64,000 nt of DNA from JAWPMV01 sp038527215 (GTDB taxonomy: Bacteria; Bacteroidota; Bacteroidia; J057), in NCBI GenBank assembly GCA_038527215.1, contig JBCBGC010000014.1:1-64000 (forward strand), given 5' to 3'. The first letter of the stretch is position 1, and each line of letters starts with the position of its first letter. The notes below the pieces were generated by a model that saw only the letters and a list, made by a program, of their open reading frames with translations, had not been told where the DNA came from and ran no database searches. This document shows positions 6,543 to 14,672 of this stretch, piece by piece. Both the position numbers and the translations under genes were made by a program.

Positions 6543-9443
6543 ATGCATAAAACTATCGGCCTGCTGGTTGTTGTTTCCCTATTTTCTGTATCCACTTTTT
6601 CACAAACGTTTTCCTGGGCCTATCGCATGGGAAATACGGGTGCGGATGAAGGGGCTTCTGTAGTCCTGGATGATGCTGGAAACTCCTATGTAACGGGGAG
6701 CTTTTCCGGTACTGTGGACTTCAATCCCGCGGGTACTGCCAATAATTTCGTCTCTGGAGGAGGTACGGATATTTTTGTAACCAAGTATGATGCCTCCGGC
6801 CTCTTGAGTTGGCGATGGACGGCTGGGAGCGGCTTAGATGATGGGGCGACAGATATTGCCCTGGATGCCGCTGGTAATGTTTATGTTACCGGCTATATCC
6901 GGGGTTCGGCCAACTTTTTCAGTTCTGTGGCACCCTTCGTCATTAACCGTACCTCAAACGGCGGTCAGGATATCTTCCTGGCCAAGTACAGCAATGCCGG
7001 GGTTTTGCAATGGGTCTTCAATATTGGAGGAGTTAATGACGATGTAGGGCTGAGTCTGGATTCGGATGCATCCGGTGATGTCTTTCTGACGGGAGGCTTT
7101 CAGGGAGCCACCATTGATTTTAACCCCTCTGGTGTAGCTTCTAACCTAAGTAGCAACGGGGGTTCTGAGGATATTTTCTATGCCCGCTATAGCACGGGCG
7201 GTGTGCTGCTCAATGCCCAGGCAATCGGAGGCACGGGCGCAGACCGGGGGCAAGCCATCAGTCGGGATAATGGGACCAACGTTTACCTGGGAGGCACTTT
7301 CGAAGTTACCACTAACTTTGGCGGCACCAGCTTAACCTCTAATGGCGGGAAAGACGGTTTCCTCGCGAGTTACAATGTAGGGGGCGGATTGATCTTCGCT
7401 ACGCAAATGGGCGGGGCAGCCGACGACCAAGTGAGAGGCGTGGACTACTCCTTGAGTGATAATGTATACGTCACGGGCGATTTTGCCGGAGCCACGGTGA
7501 ATTTTGGGGGGATCAACCTTTCCAGCGCCGGGGCCTTGGATATATTTGTAGCAAAATTTACGACTGCCGGAGCAGGCGTATGGGCCAACCGAATGGGAGG
7601 GGCGAATGATGACTCCGGGGCCGATATAGAAGCTGATGACTGTGGAAATATCGCTGTGGCTGGTCGCTTCACTGGCACGGTTGATTTTGATCCGAGTGCC
7701 GCCACCCTTAACCTCACGGCACCTGCCACCCCGGATTTCGGATATTTTCTTGGGAATTACGATACCAATGGAGCCCTGGAATGGGCGGGCACTGGCGCCG
7801 CAGCCACGGGAGATAGCGAAGTCCTGGGGATCGATGTAGACCAAGCCGGAAACTTTGCCGCTACAGGGTATTTTGACACCAGTATGGATGGTGATATTAC
7901 CAGCGGGACAGCGACCCTGGTTCCTTCAAGTCTGAGGGATATTTTTATGTCCCGCCATTTTGAGCCTGCCATTGTCGTCAGTAATGTTAATGATACCGGC
8001 TCAGGTTCCCTGCGAAACGCGATTCAGCAAGCCAATGCGCGGATCGGGGCAGATACCATTCTCTTCTGTATTCCAGGAGCAGGGCCGCACACGATCACCC
8101 CTGCCACCTCTTTACCGACCCTGACAGATGACGGTACCGTCGTGGATGCTACCTCTCAGCCTGGATATACCCTGGGCAATATCATTTTAGACGGAACGGT
8201 AGTGGCTGGGGCCGGATTTAATATCGATAATGCGGATACTTGCGAAATCTGGGGGATGCAAATTCAGGCTTTCCTCAACGGCATCTTCGTCAATAATGCT
8301 GACCGGACCGTGATTGGCGGCCTTACCCGCGGAAACGTGGTCAGCTCCAACACAGGGGCAGGCATTTTCCTCAATAATGCAACCAATTCCACGTTACAGG
8401 CCAACCGAATCGGTACGGATGCCGCGGCAGCTGCTAACCTGGGCAATGCCACAGATGGCGTATATATCGCTGGCGGCAGCGGAAATATTCTAGGGGGAAC
8501 CAATGTCAACCTCTACAATTTCATCGCCTATAACGCGACCGGGGTGCGGGTAGCCACCACCTCCAATACGAACACCATTCAGCGAAACAGCATATTCTGT
8601 AACGCTACTGCTGGCATCACTTTGGAAGGAACGGCCAATGGAGGCATAGGCACGCCCTCCATTACCTCGCCAGATGTGGCAGCCATTGGTGGCAATGCCA
8701 CCGCCAATGCCACGATTGACCTATATAGCCATAGTACGACAGGCTGTCCAGCCGCGCCTTGTCAGGGCCGCACCTTCCTGGGCACCGCTACCGCTAATGG
8801 CGCCGGGAACTGGTCCATTGCGGGCACCTTCACCATCGGGACTGAAGTAACCGTAACCGCTACGGACGTTGCTGGAAACACCTCAGATTTTTCCACCTGT
8901 GCTACGGTTGACGTGGTCCTTGATTTAACTGCTCCGATTCTCCTGGCTCAGATCCAGGAAGGACAAGGCATCGCCTTAGGCTGGGAACAGCCTGACCAAC
9001 TACCTGCTCAGTGGGTGGTTGAGCGAGCCACTGCCAGCCAAACTTTCCAGCCGCTGGCCGCAGTGGAGGATGTGTCCACCTATCTGGATGCGCAGCCACA
9101 ACTGGGAGAAAACCTATATCGGATCAGGCAGCAACTGCCAGATGGGACCTGGCTGATTTCTGACCAGGTGGAAGTATACTGGACGCAGGCGGCCGGTTTT
9201 AGCCTATATCCGAATCCTGTAAGTGAGCGACTACGGCTTTCCTATCTGCCAGATCAGGAAGCTGGACAAAAGATGCATATTCGCATCACAGATCTTCTGG
9301 GAAAAACGCTATATCAGACCCAACTGGAACCCGAACCTGCCGATTGGGAATATGACGTTTCTGGTTGGCCGGCCGGCATGTACCAGATCGAAGTCAGACA
9401 AGCGGGCGCGCGACTTTATTCTCAGAAATTTTTAAAACAATAG
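6543..9443 (+). CDS. Secreted beta-propeller/beta-helix protein with T9SS sorting domain
   Basis: Large exported surface protein of 966 residues with a clear signal peptide ending at SVSTFSQ. Residues ~20-475 are repeated units of ~50 residues, each with G(A/T)DxG, D..GN.YVTG.F and VNF elements, which is the SBBP-type beta-propeller repeat. Residues ~478-720 start with VSNVNDTGSGSLRNAIQQAN, the opening of right-handed beta-helix (pectate-lyase-like) proteins. An Ig-like/fibronectin-like region follows (~720-885), and the C-terminal ~80 residues are a T9SS type A domain (FSLYPNPVSERLRLSY, then AGMYQIEVRQAGARLYSQKF). No catalytic residues can be assigned; adhesion or carbohydrate contact is a guess. 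Low-complexity Gly/Asn/Thr composition is normal for such cargo. Confidence 0.8.
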   Translation: MHKTIGLLVVVSLFSVSTFSQTFSWAYRMGNTGADEGASVVLDDAGNSYVTGSFSGTVDFNPAGTANNFVSGGGTDIFVTKYDASGLLSWRWTAGSGLDDGATDIALDAAGNVYVTGYIRGSANFFSSVAPFVINRTSNGGQDIFLAKYSNAGVLQWVFNIGGVNDDVGLSLDSDASGDVFLTGGFQGATIDFNPSGVASNLSSNGGSEDIFYARYSTGGVLLNAQAIGGTGADRGQAISRDNGTNVYLGGTFEVTTNFGGTSLTSNGGKDGFLASYNVGGGLIFATQMGGAADDQVRGVDYSLSDNVYVTGDFAGATVNFGGINLSSAGALDIFVAKFTTAGAGVWANRMGGANDDSGADIEADDCGNIAVAGRFTGTVDFDPSAATLNLTAPATPDFGYFLGNYDTNGALEWAGTGAAATGDSEVLGIDVDQAGNFAATGYFDTSMDGDITSGTATLVPSSLRDIFMSRHFEPAIVVSNVNDTGSGSLRNAIQQANARIGADTILFCIPGAGPHTITPATSLPTLTDDGTVVDATSQPGYTLGNIILDGTVVAGAGFNIDNADTCEIWGMQIQAFLNGIFVNNADRTVIGGLTRGNVVSSNTGAGIFLNNATNSTLQANRIGTDAAAAANLGNATDGVYIAGGSGNILGGTNVNLYNFIAYNATGVRVATTSNTNTIQRNSIFCNATAGITLEGTANGGIGTPSITSPDVAAIGGNATANATIDLYSHSTTGCPAAPCQGRTFLGTATANGAGNWSIAGTFTIGTEVTVTATDVAGNTSDFSTCATVDVVLDLTAPILLAQIQEGQGIALGWEQPDQLPAQWVVERATASQTFQPLAAVEDVSTYLDAQPQLGENLYRIRQQLPDGTWLISDQVEVYWTQAAGFSLYPNPVSERLRLSYLPDQEAGQKMHIRITDLLGKTLYQTQLEPEPADWEYDVSGWPAGMYQIEVRQAGARLYSQKFLKQ

Positions 9444-9461
9444 CAGGTTTCTTGCCGCCGC

Positions 9462-9469
9462 TACATTTG
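9462..9469 (+). promoter_or_regulatory. Predicted -7 box (TACATTTG) for the ArsC-like gene
   Basis: TACATTTGC matches the TAnnTTTG(C) consensus and lies 21 bases before the ATG at 9491, giving a short leader. A -33 element is not obvious. Confidence 0.4.
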
Positions 9470-9490
9470 CTACCTTGCGGGAAAAACCGC

Positions 9491-9844
9491 ATGGTAAAAA
9501 TCTATCATTTGGGAAACTGTACTACCTGCCAGCGCATCATCAAAGAATTAGCGCCAGGACCGGAGACCCTTTTTCAGGAAATCAAGACCGAGTCTATTAC
9601 CGAAGCTCAGATCGATGAGATGAAAGCGATGAGCGGTTCTTATGAGAGCTTGTTCAGCCGTCGGGCCATGAAGTACCGGGCCATGGGCCTGCACGAGCAG
9701 GAGCTTTCTGAGGCGGATTATCGCCGTCTGATCCTGGAGGAGTACACCTTTTTGAAACGTCCGGTGATTCTGGTAGATGATCAGATTTTTGTGGGCAATA
9801 CCAAGAAGGTTACCGCTGCCGCCAAAGCAGCCATACACCCATAA
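9491..9844 (+). CDS. ArsC/Spx-family thioredoxin-fold protein
   Basis: Small cytoplasmic protein (117 residues) of the ArsC/YffB/Spx superfamily. The N-terminus MVKIYHLGNCTTCQRI carries C10-x-x-C13, the redox pair seen in Spx and ArsC-like reductases, and RPVILVDDQIFVGNTKK near the end matches the conserved RP(I/V) cis-proline region. Arsenate reductase is the usual database label, but there is no arsenite pump, ArsR or ArsB gene nearby, so a general thiol-reductase role is at least as likely. ATG at 9491 is chosen because upstream in-frame sequence belongs to the end of the previous gene. The gap to that gene is only 47 bases, but a -7-like box lies within it. Confidence 0.8.
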   Translation: MVKIYHLGNCTTCQRIIKELAPGPETLFQEIKTESITEAQIDEMKAMSGSYESLFSRRAMKYRAMGLHEQELSEADYRRLILEEYTFLKRPVILVDDQIFVGNTKKVTAAAKAAIHP

Positions 9845-9873
9845 AAAAAAACCCACCTGCAGAAGCAGATGGG
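9843..9873 (-). terminator. Terminator of the SulP gene
   Basis: On the minus strand a 9-bp stem (one G-T pair) with a four-base loop at 9852-9873 is followed by a run of nine T (A-run 9843-9851 on the plus strand). It lies 22 bases past the SulP stop. Confidence 0.7.
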
Positions 9874-9895
9874 CCGGAAAAATCCGTGACTCACA

Positions 9896-11548
9896 TTATC
9901 CTACAGTAACCACTGAAGAATCTTTTCCATCGGCCGGAGTCTGTGGCCGCGTATTAATGTTTTGGTGAAACAAGCTAACTGGGTCAGGCTTCGAGCCATT
10001 CGCGCCAGGCAGGTTGCGTATCTCTAGTTCGATATCTTTCGTTGCTGCGTTCAGCTTGAAGTTTTCAATGATCTCTCGCACATCCTGATGCATGCTGCGT
10101 GTCCTGGAACCATCAAGGATTACCTTGGAGTTTTCCGGAATGGAATCCAGGGTTTTCAGGATGCTCGCTTTATTAATGAAACTTACTTCTTCCGCAAGCT
10201 GAATATGAATAGGTTTGCTGTGATCGGCGTCCTCAGAGTCGAAAGTATAAGGCGTTTTGTAGTTGTGGTAGAGGATGTAGAAAATCGCTACTACCAATCC
10301 AATGCCAATACCAATCAGCAGGTCGGTGAAAACAATCCCGAGGATGGTAACCATAAAGGGAATGAACTGCTCATGGCCCAGCTTAAACATCTCTTTGAAG
10401 ATAGAAGGCTTAGCCAGTTTGAACCCTACTACGAAGAGAATCGCCGCCAAACCTGCTTTGGGAATCAAGTTTAAGAGAGTTGGAATCAGCATGGCTGAAA
10501 TCAGGATCATGATCCCGTGCAAAAAAGCAGAGGCTCTGGTTTTACCACCAGACTGAATGTTGGCAGAAGAGCGGACAATTACCTGGGTTACCGGCAGACC
10601 ACCGATCAGACCGGAAGTCATGTTACCAACGCCCTGGGCTAGTAGCTCGCGGTTGGTCGGGGTAACGCGCTTCTGCGGGTCCAACTTGTCGGTCGCTTCC
10701 ACACATAGCAGCGTTTCCAAACTCGCCACAATGGCGATGGTAAAGCCGATTAACCAAACCTCACCATTTAAAATTTGACTGAAATCCGGGAAGGTAAAGA
10801 GGTTGAAAAAACCGACAATGCTATCAGCTACCGGAATGTTTACCAGTTGATCGGCTTTCAGTTGTAGACTTGGAATGGTGGCAAAAAGCAGGGTCAATCC
10901 GATGCCCGCCAGTACGGCGACCAGCGGTCCTTGAATCCACTGGAATAGTTTGGAATTCTTGAAAAATGGACGGTTCCACAATAGCAGGATAGCCAAAGAG
11001 ACCAGGGTAATGATGATGGCCCCTGGACTGATGAAATCCAACATATAGTAGAACTGGGAAAAAGTGGTGTGTCCGTCAGACTGGAAGAAAGAGAATTCTC
11101 CTTCTGCTTCGTTGTCATATCCCAGGGCATGGGGAATTTGCTTCAGGATGATGATGATCCCGATGCCAGATAGCATGCCTTTGATAACGGAAGAAGGGAA
11201 GTAATACCCAATGATACCAGCTTTGAGGAAACCCAGAATAATCTGGAAAACACCCGCCAGAACGACGGCCAGCAGGAAGGTCTCAAATGCTCCGAGGTCT
11301 TGAATGGCGGTTAATACGATAACCGCGAGTCCTGCGGCCGGACCACTTACTCCCAGGGGAGAACCACTGATCAGGGCCACAACGATACCACCTACGATAC
11401 CGGCAATGATGCCGGAGAATAAGGGAGCGCCCGAAGCCAGGGCAATCCCTAAACACAGCGGTACGGCCACCAGGAAGACCACAACGGCCGCCGGTAAGTC
11501 GTACTTAAGCTGACTAAAAAAAGATGGATTCTTTTTTTCGTTAGACAT
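9896..11548 (-). CDS. SulP-family inorganic anion transporter with STAS domain
   Basis: Inner-membrane anion transporter (550 residues) of the SulP/SLC26 family; substrates in the family include sulfate and bicarbonate. The N-terminal YDLPAAVVVFLVAVPLCLGI and SPLGVSGPAAGLAVIV are family signatures, and about eleven helices extend to ~residue 430. A cytoplasmic STAS domain follows (~440-530) with VILDGSRTRSMHQDV. It lies 109 bases downstream of the histidine kinase on the same strand, so the two-component pair may regulate it. Many Bacteroidota homologues sit next to carbonic anhydrase; none is seen here, so bicarbonate versus sulfate stays open. Confidence 0.88.
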   Translation of the reverse strand: MSNEKKNPSFFSQLKYDLPAAVVVFLVAVPLCLGIALASGAPLFSGIIAGIVGGIVVALISGSPLGVSGPAAGLAVIVLTAIQDLGAFETFLLAVVLAGVFQIILGFLKAGIIGYYFPSSVIKGMLSGIGIIIILKQIPHALGYDNEAEGEFSFFQSDGHTTFSQFYYMLDFISPGAIIITLVSLAILLLWNRPFFKNSKLFQWIQGPLVAVLAGIGLTLLFATIPSLQLKADQLVNIPVADSIVGFFNLFTFPDFSQILNGEVWLIGFTIAIVASLETLLCVEATDKLDPQKRVTPTNRELLAQGVGNMTSGLIGGLPVTQVIVRSSANIQSGGKTRASAFLHGIMILISAMLIPTLLNLIPKAGLAAILFVVGFKLAKPSIFKEMFKLGHEQFIPFMVTILGIVFTDLLIGIGIGLVVAIFYILYHNYKTPYTFDSEDADHSKPIHIQLAEEVSFINKASILKTLDSIPENSKVILDGSRTRSMHQDVREIIENFKLNAATKDIELEIRNLPGANGSKPDPVSLFHQNINTRPQTPADGKDSSVVTVG

Positions 11549-11657
11549 AATGTTAAATGTGAGTCAATTACGGTAATAGGTCAGAACATGATTCATGCTC
11601 TTGACGCGAAATAAGTCTAAAGCATAAGAAGTTCATTAATAGCACATTAAAATGCCA

Positions 11658-13031
11658 TTAAAATTGTTGGTGCAGAGGAAAGCTTACCAGCACAGTAGTC
11701 CCTTTTTGCAATTGAGAACTAAGTTGGAAATTACCTTGATGAAGCTTAATAATGCGGTGGCTTAACGCCAGCCCGATGCCGGAACCGTGAAAGTTTAGGG
11801 CGTTTCCAGCCCGGGAAAACGGCTCCAAAATACGCTGCTGATCCTCTTTGGGAATCCCAATTCCCTGATCTACGACCTTGAACAGCATGTGGCCTTCCCT
11901 GATTAAAAAGCAGAGGCTCACCGGCTTCCCCTGAGAAAACTTCCGGGCATTGTCGATGAGATTGCCCAGGGCTATTTTGAGCAAGCTACCGTTGCCCTTG
12001 ATCTCCAGCTTTTCAGGTTCCTCCGGAAATTCCAGCTCCAGGTTGAGCGGGGTCTGAGGATATTTTTCCTGAAACTCCTGTACCAATTCCCAGATGAGTT
12101 CATCCATCCGGTAAACCTTCATGGATAATTGGGATGGATTCAGGCCTGCTTTGGCCAGCAAGAGCAGGTTGTCTACGATGATGTCCAGGCGATCACTTTC
12201 CTTCTGGATGATTTCTAAAGAGCCTACGTATTCCTCGAGGGTCCGCTTCTTTTGTAAGGCCAATTCAACCTCTCCCATGATAGCCGTGAGGGGGTTGCGC
12301 ATCTCATGGGAAGCATTGCTGATAAAGCTCTCTTGCAAGGCAAAAGCGCCTTCCAGGCGGTCCAGCATCTGATTAAAGGCAGTCGCTAAATCCCCTAATT
12401 CATTTTTTTCGTTGTAGATATTCAGCCTTAAGTGCAGGTTTCTGGCGGTAATGCTCCTGGCTTTGGCAATCTGATTGGAAATCGGCGTGAGAATTTGGTC
12501 GGCTTCGAATAGGGCCAGACCCGCCAGGAGCAGAATACTGACCATCACCGCAATCACCAGACTGGTTTTTACATTTTGCAAGGACCTAAGACCGTACACA
12601 TCTATTGCGGTTACCACGACCAGGTAATCTTCGCCCTGATGGTGATATATTTTCCCCGCGCCTTGTCGGTCTTGGTTAAAAAAGCGCATGGGAGTGGGTT
12701 GAGGTCCAGCGGCCGTAATTTTGACCAGGAATTCCTCAGGATATTTTTGCAAAAGAGAATCCGGGATCTCAGCGCCTATGGGGTAAACGTTTTCCGTCTC
12801 TTCGGGCAGGGTTTGCAGAAACTTTTGCTTAATGCCTTCATAAATTTCTGGGGCAAGATTGTCTTCCTCCAGGAACAGCTGTTCCGTGATTTCTACCCGT
12901 TCATCCAGGCGGCCGAAGAACTCTTCTCGTTGGAATTGGGCTGAAAGGTAATAGACAATAAAGCTTAACCCAATGAGAATGGCGGCGGAAGAGGTAGCAA
13001 AAATTAAGGGAAAACGATATTGAATTTTCAT
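11658..13031 (-). CDS. Sensor histidine kinase (HAMP, HisKA, HATPase)
   Basis: Inner-membrane sensor kinase of 457 residues. Helix 1 is at ~8-30, a periplasmic sensor segment at ~31-155, and helix 2 at ~157-177; then come HAMP (starting LTPISNQIAKAR) and HisKA with phospho-acceptor H242 in SNASHEMRNPLTAI. The HATPase region includes GNLIDNARKFS and GIGIPKEDQQRILEPF (N and G boxes). The periplasmic part has no domain I recognise. Its ATG overlaps the end of the upstream response-regulator gene by four bases (ATGA), so the pair is co-translated. Overall pattern resembles CusS/ArlS-type kinases, but the ligand cannot be inferred. Confidence 0.9.
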   Translation of the reverse strand: MKIQYRFPLIFATSSAAILIGLSFIVYYLSAQFQREEFFGRLDERVEITEQLFLEEDNLAPEIYEGIKQKFLQTLPEETENVYPIGAEIPDSLLQKYPEEFLVKITAAGPQPTPMRFFNQDRQGAGKIYHHQGEDYLVVVTAIDVYGLRSLQNVKTSLVIAVMVSILLLAGLALFEADQILTPISNQIAKARSITARNLHLRLNIYNEKNELGDLATAFNQMLDRLEGAFALQESFISNASHEMRNPLTAIMGEVELALQKKRTLEEYVGSLEIIQKESDRLDIIVDNLLLLAKAGLNPSQLSMKVYRMDELIWELVQEFQEKYPQTPLNLELEFPEEPEKLEIKGNGSLLKIALGNLIDNARKFSQGKPVSLCFLIREGHMLFKVVDQGIGIPKEDQQRILEPFSRAGNALNFHGSGIGLALSHRIIKLHQGNFQLSSQLQKGTTVLVSFPLHQQF

Positions 13032-13705
13032 TTTGCCTTCAAAATATATCCCATGCCAACTACGGTATGAATGAGTTTGGGGTCGTAGTCGCGGTCCACC
13101 TTTTTACGAAGGTAATTGACATATACATCGATCACATTGGTACCGGGATCAAAACTCATTTGCCAGACGTTCTCCAGGATTTCGGCTCGACTGACCACCT
13201 TGGCCTGGTTTCGCATGAGATAGGCCAGCAGGTTAAATTCTTTAGCGGTGAGTTGAATAGCTTCTCCTTTTCGCTGGACCGTTTTTTTATTGATATCCAA
13301 TTCCAGGTCTTCTAAACGAAGGACCTGAGATAAGGCGCCGAGTTTGCCCCTCCGCAGCAAGACCCTGACGCGGGCCAGTAGTTCCTGGAATTTAAACGGT
13401 TTTTTCAGATAGTCATCAGCCCCTGATTCAAGCCCTGTAACTACGTCCTCGGTGGACCCCAGGGCCGTAAGCATCAGGATAGGAATATCATAAACGCCTT
13501 TTTCCCGGATGCGCTCACATACCTGCAACCCATTCAAGCCCGGCAGGATGACATCCAGAATAATGAGATCATACGGATTTTGGAGGGCTAGCTTAAGGCC
13601 GAGTTCCCCATCAAAAGCCTGGGTTACATGATAGCCGTACTCTTCAAGCCCCTTTTTGATAAAGGCAGATACGTTAGCCTCATCTTCTACCAAGAGGATA
13701 TTCAT
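13028..13705 (-). CDS. OmpR-family response regulator
   Basis: Two-domain DNA-binding response regulator, 225 residues. The receiver domain has acidic pair E7-D8, phospho-acceptor D51 in LIILDVILPG, T in MLTAL and K in DDYLKKPF. The C-terminal winged helix (~130-225) has the OmpR signature RAEILENVWQMSFDPGTNVI and a YLRKKVD recognition-helix end. It is the first gene of the RR-kinase(-SulP) run. The 191-base divergent region upstream holds AT-rich dyads suited to autoregulation. Confidence 0.92.
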   Translation of the reverse strand: MNILLVEDEANVSAFIKKGLEEYGYHVTQAFDGELGLKLALQNPYDLIILDVILPGLNGLQVCERIREKGVYDIPILMLTALGSTEDVVTGLESGADDYLKKPFKFQELLARVRVLLRRGKLGALSQVLRLEDLELDINKKTVQRKGEAIQLTAKEFNLLAYLMRNQAKVVSRAEILENVWQMSFDPGTNVIDVYVNYLRKKVDRDYDPKLIHTVVGMGYILKAK

Positions 13706-13749
13706 AATTGAGTCAGGATTTTCCAGATATATAAACCGCGGACATATAG

Positions 13750-13841
13750 AAAAGGTTAACTATATACCTTTTTTCATATACCCTTTCCTGCGGTTCAGAC
13801 TAGCTTATATATCTATAAATGTCTATATTATAGTTTAAGCT
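13750..13841. promoter_or_regulatory. AT-rich dyad cluster between divergent genes
   Basis: Within the 191-base gap between the response regulator and the plus-strand gene at 13897 are several inverted repeats: AAAAGGT (13750-13756) with ACCTTTT (13766-13772), AGCTTA (13802-13807) with TAAGCT (13836-13841), and nested CTATAA (13813-13818) with TTATAG (13828-13833). ATATACCTTT and ATATACCCTTT also form a direct repeat ~14 bases apart. This is a plausible regulator-binding region; binding is inference. Confidence 0.4.
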
Positions 13842-13896
13842 CGCCTTTCACATCTATAACGAAACTACGGGTTCTCATCTAAAAAAAGAAACCTAC

Positions 13897-14610
13897 ATGA
13901 AGCATCTCAGTACGGATTGGTTTATGGAAGGCCAACTTGATTTCGAGTATAAGAAATACGTTCTGCTGGCTTATTTACAGCATGTTAGCCGTGAATTCGC
14001 TGACTATCGCTTATATCCCTCTTTTTCGGAGTTGATTCAACATTATCGGAATCTGGCGGGCTTCAAAGCGGGAAAAAAGAAATTGATCGACCAGTTTCCC
14101 GGGAAGTTGAGCGAAGAAGAATTTCGGCAACTTCGCCTTGCTTTTGAGAAGGAGATAGAGGAAAGTAAAGACCTGCAGGAGATCTCACAAATCGTGGAAT
14201 ACGCCCTTCCCAAAATTCAGGGACACGTACGGGAAGGCAAAGAAATTTATGAAGAAATTGATTCCCTCCTACACATTGAACCCATTGGCATTACGCCCTT
14301 GTATCGGCAGGAGGGATATATATTCTTTCGCATTGAAACCCAGCCTACCTTACAGATTTATCAGTATCGGGTGGTCTTTATGGAAAATGTAGAGGCCAAT
14401 TATTACGGGATTAGCTTTGATCCCCGGGAGGAGGTTCGCATCAGTCTCAGTCGTACCTATGAGTCGCTCAAGGTGGACCTGATCCGCAACAATCCAGCCT
14501 TGCCCAATCCGGCTACCTACCTCATGCTGGCCAACCGTAACTTTCCCACCGAGCCCAGCCTGGTACCCATAGCCAAGCGAAAGATGCTAGGATATTTGAA
14601 GAATGAATAA
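13897..14610 (+). CDS. Conserved Bacteroidota protein of unknown function
   Basis: A 237-residue soluble protein with no signal peptide or membrane helix. It begins MKHLSTDWFMEGQLDFEYKK, has an acidic helical middle (~65-125), then a beta-rich region with PIGITPLYRQEGYIFFR. I recall similar uncharacterised proteins in many Bacteroidota but can name no function. It is single, divergent from the two-component pair, and ends at a bidirectional terminator shared with gyrB. Its coding pattern (length, composition, clean terminator) supports a real gene. Confidence 0.75.
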   Translation: MKHLSTDWFMEGQLDFEYKKYVLLAYLQHVSREFADYRLYPSFSELIQHYRNLAGFKAGKKKLIDQFPGKLSEEEFRQLRLAFEKEIEESKDLQEISQIVEYALPKIQGHVREGKEIYEEIDSLLHIEPIGITPLYRQEGYIFFRIETQPTLQIYQYRVVFMENVEANYYGISFDPREEVRISLSRTYESLKVDLIRNNPALPNPATYLMLANRNFPTEPSLVPIAKRKMLGYLKNE

Positions 14611-14617
14611 GTTGGAC

Positions 14618-14657
14618 AAAAAAACCGGCGCTCTGAAAAGAGAACCGGTTTTTTTTA
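14618..14657. terminator. Bidirectional terminator between the 13897 gene and gyrB
   Basis: A stem AACCGG...CCGGTT with an inner CTCT/AGAG helix and GAAA loop is flanked by an A-run on the left and eight T on the right. It lies between two convergent stops and should serve both strands. Confidence 0.85.
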
Positions 14658-14672
14658 TGAAACACGACACAC

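Noticed and set aside
9491..9844. ArsC-like gene as part of an arsenic-resistance operon
   Set aside because: No arsR, arsB/acr3 or arsM gene is near, so the label is family-level only.
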